This document shows positions 44,409-55,900 of a stretch of 64,000 bases of DNA, piece by piece (the stretch's first letter is position 1; every line of letters begins with the position of its first letter). The DNA lies in the NCBI GenBank assembly GCA_012932295.1, contig JAAONU010000019.1, positions 16,873,908-16,937,907 of the forward strand. Direction: 5' to 3'. Source of the DNA: Cyclina sinensis. Lineage: Eukaryota > Mollusca > Bivalvia > Venerida > Veneridae. Below the pieces are notes generated by a model. The model saw only the letters and a list, made by a program, of their open reading frames with translations, was not told the origin of the DNA and ran no database searches. Made by a program: the position numbers and the translations under genes.

Positions 44409-44882
44409 ACTGTATTTTACGGAACGGAACGGAACAAACACTTTATAATTGTTGAGAGAAAAGATAAATTATCAAAAGTTCATAATCAGATGAACATTAA
44501 ACATAGTAACAGGCTGAAGCCGGTGCTATGATTGAAGTCTCAGTAACTTCTAATTTTGGTCAATTAAGATGATCTCGTTAACTAAAATTTGTCATTTTAT
44601 TTAAGTAAACTGCATCTTTCTGCATCTATATTTTTTGCATTGAAACTTATTTCTTAAACTTACGAGATCTTAAACTAAAATCGTAATGCATGTTTCGGTT
44701 TAATTGCATTTTATGAAGCATAAAAATTACCTCTTACTACTCGCAAGAAATAACTTTTTGGGAGGGTTGGTACATTGGAACAGATAGCAATGGAATGTTA
44801 TTTACTAATTTACATTTCTCTTGTGAATATGAAGTGAATTGTTCTGCATGCTATTGTTCCGTTCCGTTCCGCAAAATACAGT
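44409..44882. mobile_element. TIR element, copy 2 of a tandem
   Basis: It has the same ends as copy 1 and closely similar interior sequence (GAAACTTATTTCTT, ATTTTATGAAGCATAAAA). It starts 14 bases after copy 1 ends. Confidence 0.75.
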
Positions 44883-44896
44883 TTCCCACACATGTT

Positions 44897-44938
44897 ACTG
44901 TATTTTACGGAACGGAACGGAACAAACACTTTTTAAAA
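44897..44938. mobile_element. TIR element, partial third copy
   Basis: Another ACTGTATTTTACGGAACGG left end follows copy 2 after the same 14-base kind of spacer, then similarity stops after about 40 bases. Confidence 0.65.
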
Positions 44939-45419
44939 ATTAGGGGAATATATACATTATCAATAGTTTATCATCAATATTGAACTCTTACGGTTTGTCA
45001 GTGTACGGAATGGTACGGCTTTATACAGAGTATTACAAAAAAAAGTTTTACTGTGAAAGAGTTGTTACCCTTTGTTTCGTGTACGCCTTTTGCTGCCGAA
45101 TCTTTAGCGAAAAGGCCATATTCCAAGGCTTGAGAGATTTACTATTCCAATACTTGAGGAAAAACCCGCCCATTAAGGTTTAGCTACGCCTACTTTCGCG
45201 GTCTTCTCGAAGAAGTTTGTTTACAGTACTTCCCTAAAGGAATATGAAGAAGTGAATAGTGCATGGTGTATCTTATATAAAGAGGAACACAAGGAGTTTT
45301 GGAAAATATGGTCAGTTTTCTGTTATATGTGGACTTTGAAAGAGGTTACAGAATGTGTGCAAGCAACAGACAATATTTCTACAATGACTTATAACTAATA
45401 ATTTTAAGGTTAAAAGCTG

Positions 45420-47850
45420 TACACCGTTCAGGCATAATATACGGGCGCGTACCTCTCCAGCAGATATTCCTTTTTTCTAGTTTGAAGTGAAACTAATGCA
45501 ACATTATATTTAAACTTTAAAACCAGAATGGATTGTTCTCCAAGGAACGGGGATTTGACCACATGTTCTTTATAATTGATCATTTTAGATAGTAAGCTGT
45601 ACTCCTTTAAAGCAGAAATGATGGGCGTACACCTCTCAGGCTGATATGTTTTTACGTATAAGAATGAATAAAGAAATAGACATTAATGATTATCCGTCAA
45701 CTTTAACAGCTGACAAGGAGTATTTTCCGAGCATTTCATCGTTTTGCACACTTTTATTGATGATTATACTAAGCTTTACACCTTTCAGGCAGTTAACTTT
45801 GGCGTACACCTATCGGGAAGAAATTTTCTTTTTTCTAGTTATATGAGAAATTAAAACAACAAACATGGTTGATTTTAAACAACGAAAAGGATTGTTCTCC
45901 GAGTGAAATTGAATCCATAAATGGTAATTATAAGAAACTAGCCTGTACACCTTTAAGGTAGGGGACTCAGGCGTACACCTGTCAGGTAGATATTGCTTAT
46001 TTTTTGTTCTAAAACAGATAACAGCAGTATTATATGTCAACTTGGGAAGCCAACACAAAATGTTCTACAAACAACAGGCAATATTCCACAGGTAACATTA
46101 TTTACTTTTATAAATAATATTAATATAAGTAAGCTTTACACCTTTCATGGTACGCTCCCTCAGCAGCTATGTGAATAGCAACCATTACTTCACACCGCTG
46201 ATTTAATAATAGTAGATTTATGATCTTGACCTTTACAACGAACTTCTAAACAACAAATGAAAGTGCACCAATATCCCCAGAATTGTAGGCAATTCACTGA
46301 ATGGCTGAAAAGTGATTGTGGATTTCCCTGTCTAAGAATATAACTATTGATCTTAAAATTGAATTTTAGCATGAGAGGTAAGAAAATGAAACATTAGATG
46401 GATGCGCATGATAGTACTTTCAGGGGAAATAGATGGACATACACCTCTCAGGCAAATATTCCTGTTTTGTAGTTCAAAGACAAATTTAAGCAACATAATA
46501 CGTCCACTTTGAAAGCCAACATAGCGTTACAGACGCAAAGTACAAATACTGTCATCACCACTGTGAACCCAGTGTTACACAAGGAAGATTTCTGAATTTA
46601 AAATAACAAAAGTTCCATTTAATCTTATTTTATCCAAAGTTTGAATTTTATGTGGTTATTTCCCTAGATATTTATCTGCCTCTCGCATTGATAATAGATC
46701 TTGAAGATATTGTGCAAAAAGGTAGAATTACTCCAACTCAAAGATACTAGCTTATATACAAAATACCCGGTCTTCCCATATCTGGAGATTACCATCATAT
46801 GAATGGACAAAAATCATCTTTTGATATTTATGATGGTACCAGGTGAAAGGTGTATCCTCCAAATTTACCGGAGTTACCGTAATAAATCAAGTTAAGTATG
46901 GTACTTTACAACATGGCCCTTTCAGATCTAAGAAATGCAAATACACCACCGACTACCTGCTTAAATTTTTGATGATACCAGTAACCTGATGACAAGGGAA
47001 GTACTCTTAATTTATACAAGCAAATCGTGCATCCAAATTCCAACATAATTTATGAGGGTACCAGATGACAGCATTGTGATCAGTGTTCACAGTCAAAACC
47101 CAGTTAATAAATCAAATTTTAACAAGCCTCAGTGCCAAATTTACAACAATAGAATGTACTCAAAGCAACTGGGAAATTTCTACCTTTCACTTATAATGGA
47201 TAATTAAAAGATTCCAAAACTATGGTGAACACCTTTCAGGTAGAAATCACAGGCGTACACCTCTCTGGCAGATATTCTTTTCTTCTAATAATAAAAGTGA
47301 TAAGAGCAACATTATATATGGATTGATATTAATGATATTTAATTAAGATACTTTAGTCTGTACTCTGAATGCACAGTTCAGGCAGGAATCAACGGCGTAC
47401 TCCTTTTATGCAGGTATCTTTTTGTATACGTGTAGGTCAAGTACCACCTGATCATGCTTTAATGTTAATAATAACTATTGCAACCTTTCAAGTCACAACG
47501 GAATTTTTATATTAATGATATATTTTAGATACTTTAGGCTGTACTATCAGCCGGTACACCTTTCACGTCGAAATCAACGGCATACACCTTTCAGGCAGAC
47601 ATCTTTTTGTATACTTCTTGTTTAGAATTAATATAACCAAGATTTAATGCTTTTATACACTGTTGTAACCTTTCAATCCAAAAGGGAGTATTGCTAAATG
47701 TTAATGATATTTAAGATTACTTTGGGCTGCACTCTGAATATACCTTTATTGAAGAAATCAACAGCGTCCACCTTTCATACAGAAATTAACGGCTTAAACC
47801 TTTCAGGCATAGATGTTTTTATCATAATATGATGTTTTTTCCATAGAATA
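45420..47850. repeat. Degenerate ~180-bp tandem array, GCGTACACCTCTCAGGC type
   Basis: GGCGTACACCT-TCAGGCAGATATT motifs recur near 45447, 45627, 45803, 45971, 46149, 46435, 47253, 47394, 47580 and 47764. Adjacent spacing is mostly 168-186. Each is preceded by a second block like AAGCTGTACACCTTTCAGG. 46500-47200 has lost most similarity. No coding frame survives, so this is an old, diverged satellite or a heavily eroded internal tandem of a larger element. Confidence 0.7.
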
Positions 47851-48072
47851 TTAAATCCCCTTAAATTTGAAAGAATACAAAATTTCAGCAAAATTTTATC
47901 AGTTGCTTTAAAAGCCGACAAAGGAATGCTATAATGTAGTTTAGTTTAAACATATTTATTTTAGCTTGATTTTGAAGCAAGTTCTGTCACCTTACTTTAA
48001 TCACTCTCGAGTCTGCTTCATGGAGCCAATCATTACTGTTGTGTAATATGAAGGATCCTGCTCGTGATCCGT

Positions 48073-48136
48073 GTGGCGTCTGGACCCACGATCATCCCAT
48101 GGTTGCGAGGCAGACACCTTAACCCTAAGGCCACCG
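48073..48136 (-). repeat. tRNA-derived SINE head
   Basis: On the minus strand GCGGTGGCCTTAGGGTTAAG forms an A-box region, then TCTGCCTCGCAACCATGGG and a degenerate B box GTGGGTCCAGACGCC. The pattern is that of a common invertebrate SINE head; the body was not traced. Confidence 0.6.
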
Positions 48137-48219
48137 CTTCCCTTAAATTGTTTGTAGCCATGGCACGACCCTCAATCAGTGATAGCATTTGTAAATAGAT
48201 TTTGATTCTTACCACTACA

Positions 48220-48980
48220 CCACTGGAAATGTGAGGAAGTTGATTTGCACTTGTCAGTTTTTAAAAAAAAAATAAAAAAATTTCAGTTGTGAATGGAATG
48301 GAGAGTAAAAGGGTGTGGTTCTCCGATAAGAGAGGAGAAGTTCCAGTAATTGGTAATGGTAAACCATTTGTGAATGTTGGTCTAGAGATGAGGGAATGCC
48401 ATCAAGTGCCAGTTCGAAAGAAAAAGAAAGCAGATGAGATATAGTAATGATATGTGAAGAGTGTTTCACTATTTTTTTTCTTTTGCACTTTTTTCTTTAG
48501 CCTTTGTTTTGAAAAACAAATGTTGTTACTTAATAAAAGCCTATTTAGCACGCTTAAAATGTGTTATAACTAAATGGTCAAAAGCTGTTTTTGACTGTTT
48601 TTTTATAGGCAGAAAAATTATTTCTATTTTGATAACAATGATACCCTTATGCCTAAAAAGAAGTAATGAATATCGGATGGCACCAGTTCCTTTGTTGTTG
48701 TTGTTTTTTTTAAATTTTTATTTTTAAACCATTCCTAGAAATCAAGCAGGTCATGTGAAAAAATATTGATAAACCCCACTTGAATGATGAAACAGGGTAC
48801 TTAAATACCAGGTAACTCTTTATTCCGATAAATTGTTACAATGTCTTTGATTCAGTATCAGTAAAAGGTTTTGGTAAAACTTGTTCGAGAAACGACCATA
48901 TGGGTATGGGAAAGTTATTTACACTTTAAGGAAAATAGTAAATGTTGTCAGTTGCAAACAAGTATCCTTTAAACTTGCAA
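48220..48980. other. No gene recognised
   Basis: AT-rich sequence with T-rich runs. The 88-residue frame at 48461-48727 is hydrophobic because of T runs and was not accepted. Confidence 0.45.
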
Positions 48981-49007
48981 GTGCGTGTGTGTGTGTCTGC
49001 GTGTGCG

Positions 49008-49040
<33 letters not shown>
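48981..49040. repeat. (TG)n(TA)n microsatellite
   Basis: A GTGTGT run with interruptions passes into ATATAT. Confidence 0.95.
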
Positions 49041-49244
49041 TCTCCTAATATATATTTATTTGAACATGTAATGTTTAGAAACATTTCCTAGCATTCACAG
49101 GATCATTCCTACGGGAGGAAGAAAAGCAGGAAGTGCATTCAAAGTACAAAAAAGCAGTCCTGTAATGCTCAAGTTAGAATAAGGATTATTGTGAAGTTTC
49201 CACAATACAAGGTACTTTATCCTTCGCTTTGTAAACATAAAATG

Positions 49245-49480
49245 AAATTTTAAGCTCAGCTGAGCACAAAGTGCTCATGTAAGCTTTAAGAATCGGTCGC
49301 TTTCCGTCGACGTCCTTCGTCCACAAGTCAAACAAACAACATATCCTCTGAAACAAGTGGGACAAATTTGATGAAACTTGCCTGGGATGCTCCTTGCTTG
49401 AAAATCTAACAAGTTTGTTCATATGGTTCTGTTCCGTTGCATCTGTGGATAACAAGGGCTTAAATAGTTTTTAAACCAAA
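49245..49480. repeat. Dispersed repeat, GAGCACAAAGTGCTC type
   Basis: GCTGAGCACAAAGTGCTCATG, an imperfect hairpin, is followed by CGTCGACGTCCTTCGTCC and a unit with AAACAAGTGGGACAAATTTG. The same head occurs at 56265. Similar repeats are widespread in bivalves (family knowledge). Confidence 0.65.
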
Positions 49481-49849
49481 TTAAATATAAACCTAATTTT
49501 ATGTAACATCGGTTTCTGAACATTTATTATTGAAAAGCATCCACTCACCTAAAGAGAAAATGGTTATCATTGTTTAACATCTAAAACAATGTTTAGGTGT
49601 ATAAAACTTCAGAGATGTTGGTCATGTTTATATGTTTTACTCATAAAAATCCCTATACACTGAAACAGTTATTATGTGGTGTCCTGTATGTGTTCCAAAT
49701 ATAACTCTATTTTACAAATATTCACATGTTCTGCTGGTGTAAGTCAAAACTTACAGTCAATGCAATTCTTTTGTGTAACAGATCTGTGTGTATTTGTGCT
49801 CGAAATGTATAATTCAGTTAATATTTTTTTCATATACAACTGCTTTCAG

Positions 49850-49990
49850 ATAGAAGACCCTACTTCAGTTAAACAACAGAAGTTAAGTTCAAAGAAGCTG
49901 AGGGGAGAATTTAATGTAGGGGAAACTCAGCAAGAATTAAATGTTTTAGTGAAGATCTGTGGGGAGCACACAGGTCATATTATGGGGCAG
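49850..49990 (+). CDS. MULE-PHD gene exon 1 (first recognised)
   Basis: The acceptor TGCTTTCAG and the donor GTAAGG bound 47 codons in phase 0. The sequence KKLRGEFNVGETQQELNVLV ends in EHTGHIMGQ, the conserved block just before the MULE region in this family. Earlier exons must exist because no start codon fits. Confidence 0.75.
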
Positions 49991-52900
49991 GTAAGGTTGG
50001 CATAAAAGTTATGTATCTGTTTCTCCAAATCAGAATAGATTTTGTCCCCCACCCTTACCTATGGGGGAGACATATTGTTTTTGCCATGTCTGTCCATCTC
50101 TCACACTTCAATAGTTTGAGTACCATTATAACCCAGAGCCATCAAACTTCACAGGGTGTTGGCCTAATTGTTTAGAACAACACTATTGCTTTTTGTAGCT
50201 CTAAGGACATAATGAAAAAAACAGCATTTCACTCGGAGCACTTCATACGACGATTGCCCTTACTTAGTAGAAGATACATGTTATTTTTTGGGTCATTAGG
50301 TCAGTGGTGAAGATCACGGGTGCCTCTAGAGTGAAAATCAGTTCTGCTCAATAACTATAGTATTGTTAGACCCAGAGCCTGCAAATTTCATAGAATGATT
50401 CGCCTTACTGAGTTGAAGAACGCTGTTGTTATTGTGGGTCAGTAGATCAAAGGTCAATGTCACATGGATCTTTAGAGTTTAAACGGTACACACAAATAGT
50501 CATACACACATACACACATGCTTGCCTTTCATTTTATTTTAGCTTCATGTCAAGTCAATATTCTGGTTGCTATAATAATGGAAACGTTAAAAATAGCATT
50601 TGTATGGATCCTTTTGCAACCCAAAACGTTTACCAGGTTACTTTTTGTAAATACTTTTCCTCCGGCCAGAAGTCTAATGCTTTGTTAATGGATATGGCCC
50701 GAAAGTTTCAAAGCGCAACTGGTATGGGACTTTGGTGTACTGTACAAAATTTAAAGCGACTGACTCACAAAATTTTGCTGAATTTTTTTATTCTTTCAAA
50801 TTTAAGAGGATTTAATATACTATGGAAAAAATATAATATTATGCTTCTGTACACCATGAAAATTGAAAAAAAATGTTTTGACTTAACCAGGATTCGAGCC
50901 CACGACCTTTCGGTCAGTAAAATAAAGAGCGACAACTTAGTCCACTGAGCCACGGCGTCTAGTTATTAGACTGCCTCAAAATTTATGTAATAACTATAGT
51001 ATTTACCCCGTGACTAACGGGGTAAATTTTTTACCGATAAAAGTGTGTAAAACTTTATGTTTTGATGTTTTTCTGTAACAAAAACTGAGTCAGTTACTTA
51101 GTTTAAATATGTTCTTCACGATTACAGCAAGAATTTCAAGATGTATAAACATTTTCTTTTTATCATCATCTGTGAGTCAGTCGCTTTAAAACAAACTTTA
51201 AAGGTCCGAGTTTATTTGATAGTCATGACGGTATGAGCATTTCACACATTTTGTTAATTTGCGTATTCAGGCTTCCACAGAATTTTTTTCTGTCTCATTT
51301 TGTCTGTATTTCATAGATTTGTAACAAGACTTCATGCTCATATGAAAACACAGAGTTCAGACAATAGATGAAAGGTAAAATATTTAAGCCTAAATCTGTA
51401 GGTTAACCTCCTAAAAAATCATTTAAGAAGGATTTAATTGAATTTAATAATGAATACACACAATGTATTTCAGGCATAATGTTGCACTGGAAAGCCTTTT
51501 TTTTTTGTAGTGAGCAGAATATTTCCAGCCAATAGATGGAAAAGTCATTGGTAAAATTCATGAACTTGTACAAGACGGTGTGACTAAAACTGAAGATATT
51601 CAAAATTACCTTAAAGTGTATTGTAAATCTTTGGCTAAAAACCCCAAAGGGCGAAGATATTTCCCTTCCGACAAAGATGTTAGAAAGCATGTCATGCTTT
51701 CTCTGAACAAATCAAGGTAAATGCATTGTCCCATTAATAATAAATCCAAAGACTATGGAGGATAAAGGAAAAGGTTTAACGTGTTACTGAATGTGCCTGT
51801 TACATTGTTTGTAGGCCATATTCCACCCGCATGAAAACATGTAAAGAATTAACATCTATCTCTATATTGACAAATTGTTTTTCAACAATGTATGCAATTA
51901 TTTGAGTTAATTAAGTGAAATTTGCTGCTTAAAAGGGTGTAAATTGACTAAGAAAATCAATATTGTAGATGCAGTATGGTTGATCAGTTAAATCTGCAGG
52001 GATTAATTAATGCCTGGAGTGAAGAGAGTCCTGAAGACAAATATTTCTTTCAACCATCGTATGTCTTTTATTTTCTGTCCTTTAAAATATTTAATGTATT
52101 AAAAAGAAAGTTTCAGTTATGGATTTCTTAATGTAATTTGTTTACTTCAATGACGAAAACCTCACTTTTCTCCAAAAAATGCACTTGGCTGATCCTAACC
52201 TGAATTAGTTAAGAAACATGGCCAAAGTGCACCATCCTGAATACGTTGGTGATGTTTTAATTTTGTCGAGGTCTGTCTGCCAGTCTGACTGTCTCACATG
52301 GGTCGGTGCAGCTCCTCCAACATGGATGATTGCATTTTGTTGGGTTGTCAAAGAATTTATTTTGAAAAGACGGTTTAATTTGTTTGAGTGCCTCTGTAAC
52401 AATAAGTTTGAAATAACTGAAAGACAAGTCAGTCAAATCTCAACCATCTTACTGGTTTGCATAATTATGTTTTCACATTGTGGTTCCTATTTTCATTATT
52501 GTTATTAACTTCAGGAATGATAATGATGACAATCACGAGCCAATGCTTTATGTTAGTCAGTCCAAATTCCAGCGTCACCTTCTAAACAGATACGGTCATG
52601 AATTAGTATTGATGGACAGTACATACAAGATCAGTAAATATGAGGTTCCACTGTTCTTGATTTGTGTTGCAACCAATGCGGGGTATTTCAGTGTTGCTAA
52701 CTTCATTACTGAAAGAGAAACTAGTCAAGAAATCACCACTACTTTGAAAGTTATAAAGTCATGGAACAACACATGGCAACCACTATCTTTCATGACAGAT
52801 ATGGATCACAGAGAAATCAGCGCCATAGAAAGTGTCTTCCCAGGTAAGTGTTTAAATCCCTGTGGTGTAAGTTTTATCAAAAGCAATACAAATTGGTGTA

Positions 52901-55900
52901 TTAACTTGTTTGTTTTAATCCTACAAATGGTATGTTTTGCTGGAGATTATAAGAATCACCTATTGTCTTGGTAGTATAGGTAAGTAGGACCGGGAATGAA
53001 TAAGGAATTTGATGTTCGAATATTAGTTTTCCATGTCCGACTATATTCACGGAATAAATATTTTCAGACGGAATATAGACATTTCCCATGCTTTCATAAC
53101 GCCGTGAACGTGAAATGAGCATCTTATTAAACATGCATGTTCTTACCTTTGTTAGATGTTGGGTGTTGTGAATTGAGATGATTTAGTAGGTTAGAAGTAG
53201 TCCCTTTATACTCAAACACTTTCTTGCATAGATCGCAAGTAGCTTTAGACTAATCAATAGAACGTGAAAAGTAATTCCAAACACGGGACGGCATTGCGAT
53301 TTATTGACTTTTGATTTTTTCAACAGAGTAGATACGTCCAAAATCATCCCTGTAAAAAATCTGTGAACAATGTTTGCAAAAAGTTATTGGTTCCGAGTAG
53401 AGCTTTAAATTTCCATTGAGTGAAATAGAGTTAATTTTAGAGTGATGAATATCGATTGGTCGATTGTTCTAGCATGATTAATACGTGCCGATTTATTCTT
53501 CTTCACAAAAATTAAGACAGTTATCAACTGATCGGAAAGATTAAAGCACAGAAAACAATAAAGTTAGATAATAAAAGTCAGAACAATTTACATTATAAAC
53601 TGTTAAACAGGTAAATTACAAACTGTGAAACGGGCGCCCTTTTGATCAACTGTACCCCAAACTTTTCGCAGTTAATTCGCGATAATCATTGACACGCGTT
53701 ATACAAACATATGAACACCTGGTCAAGTGAAGGTCAAGGGCTTAATTTACGATCTTTGAAAAAAAATGTAAAAAAAATTCAAAGCATTTCTTTTTTTTCG
53801 AATATTCGTATTCGTTTTTCAATGTTCGAATATTCGGTAGTGTTTCGAATATTCGAATATTTGAAAATAATTCCCGGCCCTAAAGTAGAAATATTTATGA
53901 AATATCACAATGCAACTGGAATGCCAAGTTTTTGACTATATTTCAGTTCAGTTTACTTTTTTAAATTTCTTAAGTTACCATGACGGCAGTGATTTCTTCT
54001 TTATGTCTCCCAAAAAGTGACATACAGTAATTGCCCATTCCATCTGTCTGTCCATCTGAACTTCCGTCCCTATGGTTAATTTTTTTCATCAAGATGGCTA
54101 TGTCTCTATTTTTACAGAAAGGAATGACTTGAGACTTCATACACATTTAACCATTACTGTAATTATCAAGTATTTGATCCCTGAACGATTTTGGGTCAGT
54201 AGGTGAAAGGTCAAGGCCACTTTGACTTTCATTTAACTCTCATTCTTCCATTTTCACACAATAAATGGTCATAAAAATGTCCCCTATTATATCTGGGATC
54301 AGAAGGTAAAAGTGTCAAGGTCACAGTGACCTCCAATGTAAAAATGTAAAAATTTATAGTCAATAACTAGAGATGTTTTGTCTCCTATAGTAAAATTTAC
54401 CTACATTTTTTTGGAACATTTATTTTGGTTCAGAACTAGAGTTATCCACATTCTTAAACGTCAATGAGAAGGAGATCCTTAAAATTTTTAAAGTCAGGTC
54501 AGAGGTCAAGGTTAACATGATCTTAAATTTGAAAACTAAATTATATAATAAGATTTGTTCTAGGACGTTTAATTACATCTAACTTATGAACGAATGTAGA
54601 CGAATTATATTATTTACAAAATGTGTAAGTTTCTGTATTATATATGGAGTTTCTTATGACCCACAGTCTTCAAAATTTATAGGATAATTGGTTCCTCTGA
54701 GAAGACGATCTTATTGTTTTAGGGGTCAGTAGGTCAATTGTCAAGGTCACATTGACCAGAACCTTGCAACCCTGTATGTGTTTCCTTAGCACAGGAAGCT
54801 TTGAGTTTTACTTGCTGACTTTTAATTTGATAGGGTGACCTTGACATTGGCTGAACTTAACATTGTGCTGTTGACATACTTTACTAGTTTAATATATAGA
54901 TCAAAATGAGTTGATATTATCAATGCCTTCGGTCCAATTTGGTTTCACAAAAAGTGCAAAAAAAAAACATATCTGCACTTTTAAAATTTAGAGTTTTTGC
55001 GCATTTGTTATTTTTCATGGTTTATTTTTGTCTAAACCTTAATTCAGAAAGTAATTAAGACATGAATTTGAAATTTTATATGTGGCTTCATCTTTATGAG
55101 GAGGAGTGCTATGCATAACAGGAATAACTTTCAGCTAAATGCCTTTGGAGTTATTGTCTTCTGATATTGTTGTCCTCTAATGAAAAGGCCTTTCGGTAGG
55201 GGATTACCAGGTCAAACATGGCTCTTGCTGTGAATATAAATTCTGAAATAACTTCTGAATTATGAAGGAAATCTCCTTTTAACTATGACTTTTAAAATTT
55301 ATCTCTTTATTTTGACAGTTTGCTGAGCTGTTTTTGGAAGGGAAACCACTTTTCCTTAAATCAAGTCCTTTAGATATTGAGGAAATGAGAAGGTCGATTG
55401 GTAAAAGCTTATTACAAGTCACCTCCAAACCTTTTGAAATTACAAATCAGGCAGAAACAGCACAGGCCTCTCCAATATTCAGAAGGAAGACTTTAAGGCA
55501 ACCTAAGCCAAAGGTACATAATATATCTTATTGATTTTTTAAACTGACATTATCAGCCTATATCTATTATCACTGAAGCTATGAATATTCTTATACCCTT
55601 AGTACTTGTCAATTATGTATTAAGAATGTCTTTTGAAAAAAAAATCTGTATGCAAAATTGTGACAAGGAAAACATGCATCATTTCCTTATTACCGAGCTG
55701 ATCTTGTGGTGGTTTTTTTTGCAACAATTTCTATGTTTTTTCGTAAGTACTTCATTGTAAATATTTAATGAAGCATTACATTTATATAGCTTAAATATAA
55801 GGTCCGAGCAGGTATTTTTTCAGTGGAGCATCTTGTGCTGGACAAAGACATAAACAATTCAGGGTTAACATTAAATCAATTTAAAAAACTCCTTATAGAA

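Noticed and set aside
49676..49849. Possible start of the MULE-PHD gene in the frame preceding exon 1
   Set aside because: A good acceptor precedes 49850, and the upstream translation is not protein-like.
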